A DNA stretch of 64,000 nucleotides from JBHIET01 sp046760785. Lineage in GTDB: Bacteria > Chloroflexota > Anaerolineae > B4-G1. Positions within the stretch are counted from its first letter, which is position 1; every line of letters begins with the position of its first letter. Made by a program: the position numbers and the translations under genes. This document shows positions 1 through 10,479 of the stretch, piece after piece. The notes beneath the pieces were generated by a model. It was not told where the DNA came from and ran no database searches. It saw only the letters and a program-made list of their open reading frames with translations. Location of the stretch: the NCBI GenBank assembly GCA_046760785.1, contig JBHIET010000006.1, forward strand, positions 5,319-69,318. The letters run 5' to 3'.

Positions 1-1
1 G

Positions 2-3000
2 CAACTGATTGAGGAACTGCAGAGGCTGCGCCAACGAGTAGCCGCATTGCAGGAATCGGAGAACGAACGCAAACGCGCGGAGGAGGAGAGCAAGCGCCGC
101 GCTGCCCAGTTAGCCACTTTGCACGAAGCAAGCACTGTGGTTGCTTCCCGCCTGACCCTGGAGGAAATCTTCGAGGCTGTTATACAAAGCCTATCAAAAG
201 CCCTTGACTATAGACTGATTGGTATCTACCTGGTGAAAGAAGGGATGCTAGAACTAAAAGCCCAGGTCGGCTATGGCTCACCCGACGATCCTGATATTCT
301 TGCTGATGTGCCCCTGGAGAAGGGAGTACTCGGACGCACGGCTCGAACCGGTCAACCCCAATTGCTCAGCAATGTGAAGGGGGATCCTGATTTCTGGACC
401 GACGTGCCAGGCATCACCTCTGAGGTCTGTGTCCCGCTCAAAAGGGGAGATGAGGTCTTGGGCGTGTTGAATGTAGAAAGCGACAGGGTTGATAAACCCC
501 TGGATGTCTCTGACGTGCAGCTCCTCACACTTCTCAGCAGCCACATCGTCATCGCCATTGAGAATGCCCGCCTGTTTGAAGAGATCCGCCAGCGAGCCCA
601 GGAAATGGAAGCCATCAATAAGGTGGGACGGGCCATCACCTCCGTGCTCGACCTGGACGAGGTGCTTCGCCAGATTGTGGACATTACCAAGGCCCGTTTC
701 GGCCATTACTTTGTCGGCATCGCACTGGTGAAGGGAGATCAGTTGATCTTCTCGAACGGGAGCACCATCGGTGACTCTGACGTCCGGCTTCCGTCAGGCC
801 AAGTGAGCATCGGTCTGACACATCGCCCTAGTCTGACCGCCGAGGCCGCGCGGACCGGCCAGCCGGTGCTGGCCAACGACGTCCTCAGCGATCCGCGTTA
901 CCTCGCGGTGGAGGAATTGCCAGACACCCGCTCCGAATTGTGCATGCCTGTCAAAGCCAAGGGGCGCGTCATCGGGGTGCTGCACGTGCAAAGCGATCAG
1001 CCTGACGCCTTCGAGCAGACCGATGTAATAGTCCTCCAATCACTGGCCAGCCAGGCTGGCGTGGCCATTGAGAACGCGCGGTTGTACGAGACGATTCAGC
1101 AAGAACTGGCCGAGCGCAAGCGAACGGAGGAAGCGCTGCGGCAGAGCGAGGAGCGTTTTCGACTCGCTATTGAAGCTGCCAGGGACGGCTTGTGGGAAAA
1201 TAGCCTCGATCACAAAAGGGATTTCTTCAGCGATAGCATGTTCACCATGCTGGGCTATGAACCGCTGGCCCCCGCCGATGCGTTCGATTTCTTCAACGGC
1301 CTGGTGCATCCCGATGACTTCAATAACTTTGAGGAGAAATACAATGCGCTTAACCAACCGGGCCACGACGATTATGCGGTTGAAATGCGCCTAAAGGCAA
1401 AGGATGGCACGTGGCGTCACATTCTTTCTAGAGGCAAGTGCGTCGAAAGAGATGAGGAGGGGAGAGCGGTGAGAGTTGTCGGGATTCATACCGACATCAC
1501 TGATCTCAAACGGGCGGAGGAGGCTCTGCGTATGTCAGAGCAACGTTATCGCCTGTTATTCGAGCGGAACCTTGCCGGGGTTTACCGTACCACCGTAGAT
1601 GGGCAGGTCCTAGACTGCAACAAGTCTTTTGCTCGCATCTTGGGTTATGACTCACCAGAAGAAATCCTGGGCTGCCAGGCTTCAGAATTCTATTTTGACC
1701 CTGCTAACCGGCAAGCATTCGTCACTCAGTTACAGGAACAGGCCACCCTTGTCAACCGTGAACATCGCCTTCGTCGAAAAGACGGTAGTCCTGTATGGGT
1801 TCTGGAAAACTCGGCCTTGCTCAAAGGAGAGGAAGGCTCGCCGCCATTTCTGCAAAGTACAATGGTCCCCATCACCGAGCGCAAGCAGGCCCAGGAGGCG
1901 CTGGAACGGCACGCCATCCAGTTGGCGCTCATCAACGACATCAGCGGAAAGATCGCTGCTGTGCTGGACCTGGACAGCCTGCTCGACAGGGCCGCCCGGC
2001 TGGTGCAGAAAAGCTTTGACTACCATCACGTGGCCCTTTTCACCACAGATCGTGAGCAAGGTGAGGTGGTGATGAGAGCCAGGGCCGGCGATTTCGCCGA
2101 TCTGTTCCCGCCCAACCATCGGCTGAAGTTGGGTCAGGGCATGGTCGGCTGGGTGGGCCTCCACGGCGAGGGGCTGCTGGCCAACGACGTGGACGCCGAA
2201 CCTCGTTACGTCAACCGCTACCCCGACGTGATCACAACCCGCTCCGAATTGAGCGTGCCCATCCGCGTGGGTGAGAAGGTCGTGGGAGTGCTCGACGCCC
2301 AGAGTCCGCAGCTTAATGCCTTCAGCGAGAGCGACGTGATGGTCATGGAAACCCTGGCCGACCAGATCGCCGTGGCGATCGAGAACGCCCGCCTGTTCGA
2401 GGAGACGCAGCGTCGAGTGCGCGAAATGCAGTTGCTCTATGACGTGGGGCAGGCCGCTGCCTCCGAGGTACGACTGGAAGAGACCCTGCAGGCCGCTGCG
2501 GAGGCCTTGGCCGCCGAGTTTGAGGACATCCACGTGGCTCTCATGCTGCTGGATCCAGAGAGCGGCACGTTGCACGTGGAGAGCAGCGTCGGCTATTCCC
2601 TCGACATGGTCAATAATCCGCGCCTTCCGCTGGGCGAGGGCATCACCGGCTGGGTGGCACAGCACGGCAAGCCTCTCCTTGTGCCCGACGTGCGGCTGGA
2701 TCCCCGCTATTATGAAGGAGCCTCCGACACCCGCTCCGAACTGTGTGTCCCCCTGGCCGTTGGCTCGCAGGTCATCGGCGTCATCAACGTCGAAAGTGCT
2801 GAGACCAACGCCTTCACGGAAGATGACCGGCGACTGTTGAGCACGCTGGCCAATAATCTGGCCATACTCATCGAGCGTGCCCGCCTGTTCGAGAAAGTGG
2901 AGGCCGCCAGAACCGAGCTGCAGGAGCGAGCGGAGGCACTGGCCCGTTCCAATGCCGAACTGGAGCAATTCGCCTACGTGGCTTCGCACGACCTCCAGGA

Positions 3001-3706
3001 GCCGCTGCGCAAAGTGCGGGCCTTCGGCGACCGGTTTGAGGCCAAATACGCCGATATGCTCGACGAACGAGGGCGCGACTACCTGGAGCGTATGCAGGGA
3101 GCCGCCAGCCGCATGCAAGAGATGATCAACGACCTGTTGACCCTCTCGCGAGTGACCACCCGCGCCCAGCCCTTCGTTCCGGTGGACCTGCGCCAGTTGG
3201 CCGACGAGGCCGTATCCGATCTTGAGATACGCATCGAGCGAAGCAGCGGGCGGGTCGAGATTGACGAGTTGCCCACTATCGAAGCGGACCCCATCCAGAT
3301 GCGCCAATTGCTGGGAAACCTCATCGGCAACGCACTCAAATTTCAGCGGAAAGGAAAGTCACCCGTTGTGAAGGTGTACGGCAAACTGCTTGATGGACAG
3401 GAAAGGCATGGAGAACCTGCCCCAGGTTCAGAAATGGCCACAGCCACGGATAGCGCCAAGTGCCAGATCTTTGTGCAAGACAATGGCATTGGATTTGACG
3501 AAAAGTATCTTGAACGAATCTTTCAACCCTTCCAGCGGTTGCACGGCCGGAGCGAGTACGAGGGAAGCGGCATGGGCCTGGCAATATGCCGCAAAATTGC
3601 CGAGCGTCACGGCGGCAGCATAACCGCCCAAAGCACACCCGGTCAAGGGGCGACCTTCATCGTTACCCTGCCCGTCAATCAACCCAAAGGAGAAAAAGCG
3701 TCATGA
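2..3706 (+). CDS. Multi-GAF/PAS sensor histidine kinase (5' truncated by window edge)
   Basis: The frame is open from base 2 and continues upstream of the window, so the TTG at 47 is not the true start. The visible part is about 1234 residues. It opens with a charged coiled coil (IEELQRLRQRV...). Two GAF domains, two PAS domains each ending in an ITxxKxAEE linker, and two more GAF domains follow. The C-terminal HisKA has its phospho-acceptor His in ASHDLQEPL, and the HATPase has NLIGNALKF, DNGIGFD and GSGMGLAI boxes. No membrane segment is visible, so it is probably a cytoplasmic sensor of small ligands or redox state. The ASHDLQEPL type of HisKA is that of phytochrome-like kinases, whose partners are Rcp1-type regulators; such a regulator is encoded next with a 4-bp overlap. 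Function as a kinase is secure; the ligand is unknown. Confidence 0.95.
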   Translation, partial: QLIEELQRLRQRVAALQESENERKRAEEESKRRAAQLATLHEASTVVASRLTLEEIFEAVIQSLSKALDYRLIGIYLVKEGMLELKAQVGYGSPDDPDILADVPLEKGVLGRTARTGQPQLLSNVKGDPDFWTDVPGITSEVCVPLKRGDEVLGVLNVESDRVDKPLDVSDVQLLTLLSSHIVIAIENARLFEEIRQRAQEMEAINKVGRAITSVLDLDEVLRQIVDITKARFGHYFVGIALVKGDQLIFSNGSTIGDSDVRLPSGQVSIGLTHRPSLTAEAARTGQPVLANDVLSDPRYLAVEELPDTRSELCMPVKAKGRVIGVLHVQSDQPDAFEQTDVIVLQSLASQAGVAIENARLYETIQQELAERKRTEEALRQSEERFRLAIEAARDGLWENSLDHKRDFFSDSMFTMLGYEPLAPADAFDFFNGLVHPDDFNNFEEKYNALNQPGHDDYAVEMRLKAKDGTWRHILSRGKCVERDEEGRAVRVVGIHTDITDLKRAEEALRMSEQRYRLLFERNLAGVYRTTVDGQVLDCNKSFARILGYDSPEEILGCQASEFYFDPANRQAFVTQLQEQATLVNREHRLRRKDGSPVWVLENSALLKGEEGSPPFLQSTMVPITERKQAQEALERHAIQLALINDISGKIAAVLDLDSLLDRAARLVQKSFDYHHVALFTTDREQGEVVMRARAGDFADLFPPNHRLKLGQGMVGWVGLHGEGLLANDVDAEPRYVNRYPDVITTRSELSVPIRVGEKVVGVLDAQSPQLNAFSESDVMVMETLADQIAVAIENARLFEETQRRVREMQLLYDVGQAAASEVRLEETLQAAAEALAAEFEDIHVALMLLDPESGTLHVESSVGYSLDMVNNPRLPLGEGITGWVAQHGKPLLVPDVRLDPRYYEGASDTRSELCVPLAVGSQVIGVINVESAETNAFTEDDRRLLSTLANNLAILIERARLFEKVEAARTELQERAEALARSNAELEQFAYVASHDLQEPLRKVRAFGDRFEAKYADMLDERGRDYLERMQGAASRMQEMINDLLTLSRVTTRAQPFVPVDLRQLADEAVSDLEIRIERSSGRVEIDELPTIEADPIQMRQLLGNLIGNALKFQRKGKSPVVKVYGKLLDGQERHGEPAPGSEMATATDSAKCQIFVQDNGIGFDEKYLERIFQPFQRLHGRSEYEGSGMGLAICRKIAERHGGSITAQSTPGQGATFIVTLPVNQPKGEKAS

Positions 3707-4158
3707 AAAAGCCTCGCAAACCGATCACCATTCTGATGGCCGAAGATGACCCAGACGACCGCTTGCTGACCCGGGAGGCGTTCGAAGAGAACTGCCTGGC
3801 AAACGACCTGCGCTTCGTTGAGGACGGCGAGGAGCTGATGGACTACCTTCACCAGCGCGGCAGATTCAGCGACCCGCAACAAAGCCCCCGTCCAGGCTTG
3901 ATCTTGCTGGATCTGAATATGCCCCGTAAGGATGGGCGCAAGGCGCTGGAAGAGATCAAGACCGACCCGGACTTGCGCCGCATCCCCATCGTCGTGTTGA
4001 CCACCTCCAAGGCGGAGGAGGACATCCTGCGCACGTATGATATGGGGGTGAACTCGTTCATCACCAAGCCGGTGACGTTCGAAGGGCTGGTCGCCGTGAT
4101 CAAGACCCTGGGCAAATACTGGCTTGAGATCGTCGCATTGCCCCTATCACTGTTTTGA
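3703..4158 (+). CDS. CheY/Rcp1-like single-domain response regulator
   Basis: A 151-residue receiver domain with no output domain. The acidic pair is in MAEDDPDD, the phospho-accepting Asp in LLDLNMPRKDG, the Thr in LTTSK and the conserved Lys in ITKPV. The ATG at 3703 overlaps the stop of the upstream kinase (ATGA), and AAAGGAG lies about 12 bases before it, so a longer frame beginning at 3586 is not the real start. The DDPDD start and the PRKDGR loop are typical of Rcp1-type partners of phytochrome-like kinases. It is therefore the probable phosphorylation target of the preceding kinase; signalling onward would need a protein-protein output. Confidence 0.95.
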   Translation: MKKPRKPITILMAEDDPDDRLLTREAFEENCLANDLRFVEDGEELMDYLHQRGRFSDPQQSPRPGLILLDLNMPRKDGRKALEEIKTDPDLRRIPIVVLTTSKAEEDILRTYDMGVNSFITKPVTFEGLVAVIKTLGKYWLEIVALPLSLF

Positions 4159-4242
4159 TCGAGTGCTCGTAGCGCGCACTTCAGTAAACCACGAACCATC
4201 AAATCGCGATCTACTGACCCTGGCTAACGGAGGGCATGAATT

Positions 4243-7200
4243 ATGAACCAAGACCCCATCCGCGTGCTCCTGGTAGATGACGACGAAGATGATTACTTTC
4301 TGACCAGCGACCTGCTCGCTGACGCTGAGGAGGCTCGTTTCGACGTGGAATGGGCGGGGACCTACGAGGCAGCTCTGGAGGCAATAGGCCAGGCACAACA
4401 CGACGTCTACCTGGTGGACTACCTCCTGGGCGAGCAGGACGGGCTGGAGTTGCTGCGCGTCGCCATCGCCAACGGCTGCCGAGTGCCCATCATCATGCTG
4501 ACCGGTCAGGGAAATCGTGAAGTGGATATGGCTGCTATGCAGGCCGGCGCGGCCGACTACATGGTCAAGGGTAAGCTCAGTACAGAGTTGCTGGAGCGTT
4601 CCATCCGCTACGCCATCGAACGCAAGCGAATAGAGGAGTCACTGCGGGAGAGAGAAGAGAAGTTCAGGGGCATTTACGAAGAATCACCTATTGGAATTGA
4701 ACTCTATGATTCGGATGGGCAATTGCTCCATTTAAATCAAGCCTGTTTGGACATATTCGGCGTGTCCGACGTTGCAGTGGTAAGAGGATTCAAGCTATTT
4801 GAGGACCCTAACTTGCCAGACCATGCGAAGGAAAAACTACTTCAGGGAGAAATCGTGAGGTTTGAAGCTCCCTTTGATTTTGGCAAAGTTAAGGAACTGG
4901 GGCTGTATGAAACGGCAAAATCAGGAATTGTTCACCTGGCCACAGTGATTGCCCCGTTGGGTATGGAAGGAGGAACTCCAAGCGGCTATCTACTTCAGGT
5001 TCAGGACATCACCGAGCGCAAGCGAGCGGAGGAGGCGCTACAGCGCCGTAACCTGGAGCTGGCCGCCCTCAACGCCGTGACCCAGGCTCTATCCGCCTCG
5101 CTGGAGCTGCAAGAAGTCCTGGATGAGGCCCTCTCACGCACAGTCCACGCGCTGGGATTCACAGGCGGCCTGATTGCCCTGGCCGACGAGCGCACAGGCG
5201 GCTTGACCCTGGCTAGTTATATAGGTCTGCCGCTACCCCTCGTCGAACACCTGGAGGCCCAGGGCATGAGTGGCACATTGTGTGACCTGGTCTATCGGGA
5301 AAGGAAATCCCTGGGCCTGGAAGACCTGCGTGAAGGCGCGCCGGTGGACGTGCGCGGGCTGTTGGAAGTGGGGCTGCAGTCCTACGCGGGCGCACCGATC
5401 GTCCACCAGGATCGCACCTTGGGCACCTTTTGCCTCCTCGATACCACACCTCACCCCATCTCCAGGACCGACCACGCGCTGCTGACCGCCATCGGCCAGC
5501 AGATCGGCGTGGCGGTGGAAAACGCCCGTCTCTTCGGCGACGTGGCGCGCGGGCGCGAGGTGGCCCAGACCCTGCTCAACACCGCTAAGATCCTGAGCAC
5601 GACGCTGCGACTCGACCAACTGCTGGAACACGTCCTGGACGGGCTACAGCGGCTGGTGCCTTACGACGCGGCTGCGATCGGCCTGCTGCGCGACGAACGC
5701 TGCTGGATCGTCGCCTCCCGCGGCCCGGAGCACACCCCCTCGCAAGGGTTCGTTCTGGAGGAACGTCCCCTGGTGCAGCGGGTCGTGCGCGAAAGCAATC
5801 CGGTCATCGTTCCAGATGTGCACGAAGAGCCTGACTGGCTCCCCACCAAGGGAACTGGCTCGGTGCGCTCGTGGCTGGGTGTACCGTTGATCTCCAGGGG
5901 CAAGGTTGTCGGAGTGCTGATGATAGACTCCCATCGTCCCCATACATACGACGAAGAGGCAAGCCGCCTGGTCTTCGCCTTTGCCCACCAGGTAGCCATG
6001 GCCATCGAGAACTCCCGCCTGTACGAGCAGACGCGGGCCCAGTTACGCGAGAGCACCCTGCTTCATAGCGTGACGGCGGCTCTCTCATCTACCCTGGACA
6101 CGGGCCAGATATTGCCTTACGTGGCCCGCAGCCTGTGTGAGGTCCTGAACAGCGCTGGCGCTGAAATCCACAGCCTGGACGAGGAAGCCGGTACGATCAC
6201 CACCGTCGCCGAGTACGCGGCTTCCAAAGTCGGTGAGGGAGAACGACGTCTGGGCCGGACCTACGCGCTGGCAGACTGCCCCGCCATGGCGCAAGCGTTG
6301 GCCCAGCGCCGCCCTGTACAGATGCAGGTGGACGACCCTGAGCTGGACCCGCGCGAGCGGGCCAGATTGGAAACCTACGGTGCGCAGGCCGCGCTGCTTC
6401 TGCCGATGGTGGCTGGTAACCGCGAATTGGGCCTTGCCCAGGTGTGGGAAAGCCAGAGCCCCCGTCACTTCACTCAGGGCGAGATTGCAACGGGCCAGAC
6501 GCTGACCCACCAGGCGGCTACCGCGATGGCGAACGCCCTGCTGTTCGAGGAGACCCAGCACCGCGTGCGCGAACTACGTCTGCTCCACGACGTGGGCCTG
6601 GCCGCTGCCTCCGGGGTGCGCCTGGAGGAGACTTTGCAGGCCGCGGCGGAGGTCCTGGCCGCTGAGTTGGGGCTCCCCCTCGTGGGGCTTGAGCTGCTGG
6701 ATCCAGCAAGTGGCACATTGCGCGTGGAGGCCAGCGTCGGTTGTCCTGAGGCGGTCAAGGATTTGCATCTGCGACTGGGCGAGGGCATTAACGGCTGGGT
6801 AGCCCAGCACGGCGAGCCTGTGCTCGTACCCGACGTACGATTGGATCCCCGCTACGTCGAAGGGGATCCCGATACGCGCTCTGAACTGTGCGTGCCCCTG
6901 GCTGCCGGCTCACAGATCATCGGCGTCCTCAACGTCGAAAGCCACCGGCTTAACGATTTCACGGAGGATGACCTGCGGCTGCTGAGCACACTGGCCAACA
7001 ACCTGGTCGTGCTGATCGAGCGAGCCTGTCTGTTCGAGGAAGTGGAGACCGCCAGGACGGAGTTGCAGCAGCGGGCGCAGGCCCTGGAGGAGGCCAACGT
7101 CCGCTTGCAGGAACTCGACCGGCTCAAGGACCAGTTCCTGGCCAACATGAGCCACGAACTCCGCACACCGCTCAACTCCATCATCGGCTTCTCCGAGGTA

Positions 7201-8610
7201 CTGATTGATGGCCTGGTGGGCGAGATCTCCCCTGAGCAGGAGGAATGTGTGCGTGACATCCTCTCCAGCGGCGAGCACCTCCTGGCCCTGATCAACGACA
7301 TCCTCGACCTATCGAAAATCGAGGCTGGGCGCGTGGAGCTGGAACCAAAGAAAGTTGACGTAGCCGAGTTGATAGAAGTAGTACAGGCGACAGTCAAGTC
7401 GCTGATTGAGAAGAAATCGCAGGTGTTGAAAATCGAACTTGAAGGCGACCTGCCATCACTCGTCGCTGACCCCTTCCGCATCAAGCAGGTATTGCTCAAC
7501 CTGCTAAGCAACGCCAACAAGTTCACTCCCGACGAAGGGCACATCACCCTCTCCTGCCGCCTGGCCGACCCGGCCACGATGCTCTTCTCCGTGGCCGATA
7601 CCGGCATCGGCATCAAGCCGGAGGATCAGGAGATCATCTTCGAGGAATTCCGCCAGGCAAATGGTTCAGCAGCGCGGGAGATCACGGGTACCGGACTGGG
7701 ATTGACCATCAGCAAGCGACTGATCGAAATGCATGGAGGTCACATTTGGGTGGAGAGCGAGTATGGGCACGGCGCGACTTTCTCCTTCCTGCTTCCCCTC
7801 GCTGGCCCACCGGCGAGAGAAACAGAGCCGCCTAGCGAAGCCGCGCCACCTCCCGATAGCAAGACAGTGCTGGTGGTCGAGGATGACCACCAATTCAGCA
7901 ACCTGCTGGCCTTCTACCTGCGTTCGGAGGGATACACCCCCGTACAACACTACAGCGGCGGCGGCGTGCTGGAGCGGGCCCGTGAGTTGAAACCTGCCTT
8001 GATCACTCTGGACATCGCGCTCCCCGAGCAAGACGGCTGGGACATACTGCGCGCCCTCAAGTCAGACCCCCAGACCAGGGACATCCCGGTGCTGTTCATC
8101 TCGGGAGTGGAAGATGGCAAGCTAGCCTGCAGCCTGGGAGCGATGGATTACCTGGTCAAACCGGTGAGCCGGGAGGACGTACAATCCCTGCTCGACAGGT
8201 TGGCAACGCCCGAACCTTCGACTCAAGAAATCAAAGTGTTGGTCGTGGACGACGACCCCGGCCTGGTCCCGCTATTACAAGCCATGCTACCTGCCGAGTG
8301 GTGCACGCTGCTTACGGCATATGATGGTCAGGAAGGACTAACTCTGGCACGCAACGAGCACCCCGATGCGATCCTGCTTGATCTGATGATGCCGGACGTG
8401 AGCGGCTTCGAAGTACTGGAGAATCTGCGGGCCGATGCCGCAACGGCGGACATCCCAATCGTCATCCTCACGGCCAGAGACGTGACCGCAAAGGAACAGA
8501 AACTGCTCAGCGAGCAAACCCAGGGACTGATACGCAAGACCACCCTCACTCGACAATCCCTGCTGAAGGAAGTGTCGTCGGCGATAAACTCGCTGGCTCC
8601 ACGTGCGTAA
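4243..8610 (+). CDS. Hybrid sensor kinase REC-PAS-4xGAF-HisKA-HATPase-REC-REC
   Basis: A 1455-residue cytoplasmic hybrid kinase. An N-terminal receiver (about 6-125, Asp in YLVDYLLGEQDG) is followed by PAS (about 140-260) and four GAF domains (about 270-930). A coiled linker leads to HisKA (His in NMSHELRTPLNSI) and HATPase (NLLSNANKF, DTGIGI, GTGLGLTI). Two C-terminal receivers follow, with phospho-Asp in LITLDIALP and LLDLMMPDV. The start is supported by GGAGGG about nine bases before the ATG. GAF blocks here are near-paralogues of those in the first kinase (shared SELCVPL, VPDVRLDPRY), showing local duplication. Three receivers in one chain suggest an input receiver and an internal phosphorelay. 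No DNA-binding output domain is present, and the stimulus is unknown. Confidence 0.95.
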   Translation: MNQDPIRVLLVDDDEDDYFLTSDLLADAEEARFDVEWAGTYEAALEAIGQAQHDVYLVDYLLGEQDGLELLRVAIANGCRVPIIMLTGQGNREVDMAAMQAGAADYMVKGKLSTELLERSIRYAIERKRIEESLREREEKFRGIYEESPIGIELYDSDGQLLHLNQACLDIFGVSDVAVVRGFKLFEDPNLPDHAKEKLLQGEIVRFEAPFDFGKVKELGLYETAKSGIVHLATVIAPLGMEGGTPSGYLLQVQDITERKRAEEALQRRNLELAALNAVTQALSASLELQEVLDEALSRTVHALGFTGGLIALADERTGGLTLASYIGLPLPLVEHLEAQGMSGTLCDLVYRERKSLGLEDLREGAPVDVRGLLEVGLQSYAGAPIVHQDRTLGTFCLLDTTPHPISRTDHALLTAIGQQIGVAVENARLFGDVARGREVAQTLLNTAKILSTTLRLDQLLEHVLDGLQRLVPYDAAAIGLLRDERCWIVASRGPEHTPSQGFVLEERPLVQRVVRESNPVIVPDVHEEPDWLPTKGTGSVRSWLGVPLISRGKVVGVLMIDSHRPHTYDEEASRLVFAFAHQVAMAIENSRLYEQTRAQLRESTLLHSVTAALSSTLDTGQILPYVARSLCEVLNSAGAEIHSLDEEAGTITTVAEYAASKVGEGERRLGRTYALADCPAMAQALAQRRPVQMQVDDPELDPRERARLETYGAQAALLLPMVAGNRELGLAQVWESQSPRHFTQGEIATGQTLTHQAATAMANALLFEETQHRVRELRLLHDVGLAAASGVRLEETLQAAAEVLAAELGLPLVGLELLDPASGTLRVEASVGCPEAVKDLHLRLGEGINGWVAQHGEPVLVPDVRLDPRYVEGDPDTRSELCVPLAAGSQIIGVLNVESHRLNDFTEDDLRLLSTLANNLVVLIERACLFEEVETARTELQQRAQALEEANVRLQELDRLKDQFLANMSHELRTPLNSIIGFSEVLIDGLVGEISPEQEECVRDILSSGEHLLALINDILDLSKIEAGRVELEPKKVDVAELIEVVQATVKSLIEKKSQVLKIELEGDLPSLVADPFRIKQVLLNLLSNANKFTPDEGHITLSCRLADPATMLFSVADTGIGIKPEDQEIIFEEFRQANGSAAREITGTGLGLTISKRLIEMHGGHIWVESEYGHGATFSFLLPLAGPPARETEPPSEAAPPPDSKTVLVVEDDHQFSNLLAFYLRSEGYTPVQHYSGGGVLERARELKPALITLDIALPEQDGWDILRALKSDPQTRDIPVLFISGVEDGKLACSLGAMDYLVKPVSREDVQSLLDRLATPEPSTQEIKVLVVDDDPGLVPLLQAMLPAEWCTLLTAYDGQEGLTLARNEHPDAILLDLMMPDVSGFEVLENLRADAATADIPIVILTARDVTAKEQKLLSEQTQGLIRKTTLTRQSLLKEVSSAINSLAPRA

Positions 8611-8664
8611 ACGCCAGGTCCACCGCCGGCAGCGTCCCTCTTTGGTGTTGTCACCTGAATTTGG

Positions 8665-8777
8665 GGTACTGGTCTATTTTCTTGGCTAAACCCATCCAGC
8701 ACCGGCCCTCCGGCTTCCCTTCAGCTTCGCTCAGGACAAGCTCTTCCAGGCTTCGTCCCGAGGCTCAGCCCGAAGGG
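8665..8777. repeat. Intergenic dispersed repeats, including the palindromic GC-rich element
   Basis: Bases 8748-8777 read, on the minus strand, as a variant of the element core CCTTCGGGCTGAGCCT that also occurs near 36620, 40525 and 48260. The stretch around 8695-8715 shares GCACCGGCCCTCCGG with 30698-30716. The remainder of the gap between the hybrid kinase and the CDF gene shows no gene. Confidence 0.6.
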
Positions 8778-8849
8778 TAGGTGCGGCTGTAGCCTGAGTA
8801 ATATCCTTTCAGAAAGTCTTTGGGCAACGGCTACTACCTTGCCCAGTCA

Positions 8850-10241
8850 TTACTCCTCCCTGGGCTCGGTGTGGATCACGACCCGTTCCAGCCCGGCGAT
8901 CTTCTCGCGCAGACCCGTCTCCAACCGGGCGCTGACCTGGTGAGCCTCTGCCAGAGACATATCGCTGGGCAGCGTGCAGTGCAAGGAGACAGACCATCCT
9001 GTATCGCTCCGGCGTACTTGAACCTGATGGCAGGCCTCGGCGCTCGCGATCTCAGCAGCCACCCGCTGCACCTCTCGAATCACCCGAGCCTCGTCCAGCC
9101 TGGAGTCCGGCATTGGGGCTGGTGATGGCTCCTGAGGCTCGATATGGACGGTCACCTCGGCCACGTGAGCGATCTCTGCGCAAACTCGCTCTTCCAGTGA
9201 GGAGGCCAGTGCGTGGGCTTCACCTAGGGGAAGGGCACCGTCGGCCTCTATATGGACTTCCACGTGATAGCCTCTACTCACCCCATAGGTCCACACATCA
9301 TGAACCTCAATGCCCATCTCGTCGGCCAGATGGCGAAGCTGGACGGCAATTTCCTGCTGTCTCTCCTCTTCCGGGAGAGAGCCTGCCGGTTCCACGTGAA
9401 TCGTCACGTCCTGAATGTCAGGGCGCTGCTCGTGTAGCCGGTACTGTACTTCGTGAGCGACGGCGTGGGCCTGTTCGGTGCTCATCATTGCATCCACTTG
9501 AATGTGCAGGTCTACGTACACAGCCCTCTCGTGCCCGCGACTGCGCACTCCATGGCAGGAGACGACGCCCGGCACCGAAAGGGCGATTTGCTCCACCTGA
9601 TCGGACGACATCGCCACCTCGTCCATCAGAGTGGGGGAACTCTCCCGGATGATATCTATCCCAATCTTGGCAATGATCAGAGCAACAACCAGGGCCAGGA
9701 TCGGATCGGCCAGCGGGTAGCCCAGGCGCACGGCGATGAGTCCACCCATCACAGAGAGAGAAACGAAGATGTCGGCGCGTGTGTGCAGGGCATCGGCCAC
9801 CAACACGTCGCTGTGCAAGCGGCGGCCTGCCCGCAGTTCGTACCACACCACGGTCAGGTGAACGGCGATGCTGACAAACAACGCACCAAAACTCCAGGCA
9901 TTGACTTGAGCGTGGATGAGGGAAGGGTCACGCAGCCGCTCCACCGCGCTCCTGATCAGCTCCCACGTCGTCAGGAAGAGGAATGAGGAGATGATCAATG
10001 CCGTCATAGTCTCCGCCTTCTGGTGTCCGTATGGGTGATTCTTGTCGGCAGGCCGAGCCGCTATATAGATTCCCACCAGGCCGATCACATTGGAGGCGGC
10101 GTCGAAGACCGAGTCAAAGCCATCGGCAATCAGGCTCAGGGAGCCAGTCCAGAAGCCGACGATTAGCTTGGCGGCAGTGGCCACCAGGTTCAGTCCCAGT
10201 GTGATCCACAGGACCTGCCGGATGGCACGAAAGTTTTCCAT
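8850..10241 (-). CDS. Cation diffusion facilitator (CDF) metal exporter with three dimerisation-type domains
   Basis: A 463-residue inner-membrane divalent cation/proton antiporter. The N-terminal about 200 residues form the cation-efflux domain. The DxxxD pair in GFDSVFD and the HxxxD pair in LHTRAD match the DD-HD transport site of the YiiP class (Zn, Cd or Fe). The rest carries three successive ZT-dimer-like ferredoxin folds, each with an HVEPxG or HIEPQE type end; most CDF proteins have one. The ATG at 10241 is preferred over an upstream TTG (10277) because AGGATG lies just upstream and it begins directly before the first membrane region (MENFRAIRQVL). The gene stands alone between plus-strand genes. 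The metal cannot be assigned from sequence. Confidence 0.93.
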   Translation of the reverse strand: MENFRAIRQVLWITLGLNLVATAAKLIVGFWTGSLSLIADGFDSVFDAASNVIGLVGIYIAARPADKNHPYGHQKAETMTALIISSFLFLTTWELIRSAVERLRDPSLIHAQVNAWSFGALFVSIAVHLTVVWYELRAGRRLHSDVLVADALHTRADIFVSLSVMGGLIAVRLGYPLADPILALVVALIIAKIGIDIIRESSPTLMDEVAMSSDQVEQIALSVPGVVSCHGVRSRGHERAVYVDLHIQVDAMMSTEQAHAVAHEVQYRLHEQRPDIQDVTIHVEPAGSLPEEERQQEIAVQLRHLADEMGIEVHDVWTYGVSRGYHVEVHIEADGALPLGEAHALASSLEERVCAEIAHVAEVTVHIEPQEPSPAPMPDSRLDEARVIREVQRVAAEIASAEACHQVQVRRSDTGWSVSLHCTLPSDMSLAEAHQVSARLETGLREKIAGLERVVIHTEPREE

Positions 10242-10479
10242 AATATCATCCTGAAAGCGAGCCGGTTCAGGCAACAAAAGGCGAGGGCTAACCTCAACTT
10301 GCCCGTCCTAGCCCCCGCTACAACTGTTCAGTCCTGCAAGGATTTGGAACCTCGCGCGAGGCCGAGGCTGGGGTTGCTTCTGCCTACCTTCCCCAACCTC
10401 AGTATTCATGTTACAATAATATTATGTGTAAACCGTAATGCTAGAACCAGTATACCCGACGCTTCTGGCTTGTCAAGTG

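Noticed and set aside
1730..3307. Long minus-strand open frame (525 aa) opposite the first sensor kinase
   Set aside because: The opposite strand encodes GAF domains with clear motifs; the antisense translation is low-complexity His/Gly/Leu and resembles no family.
3586..3702. Longer N-terminus for the response regulator
   Set aside because: It overlaps the kinase coding end, and the ATG at 3703 has a good ribosome site and begins the receiver domain.
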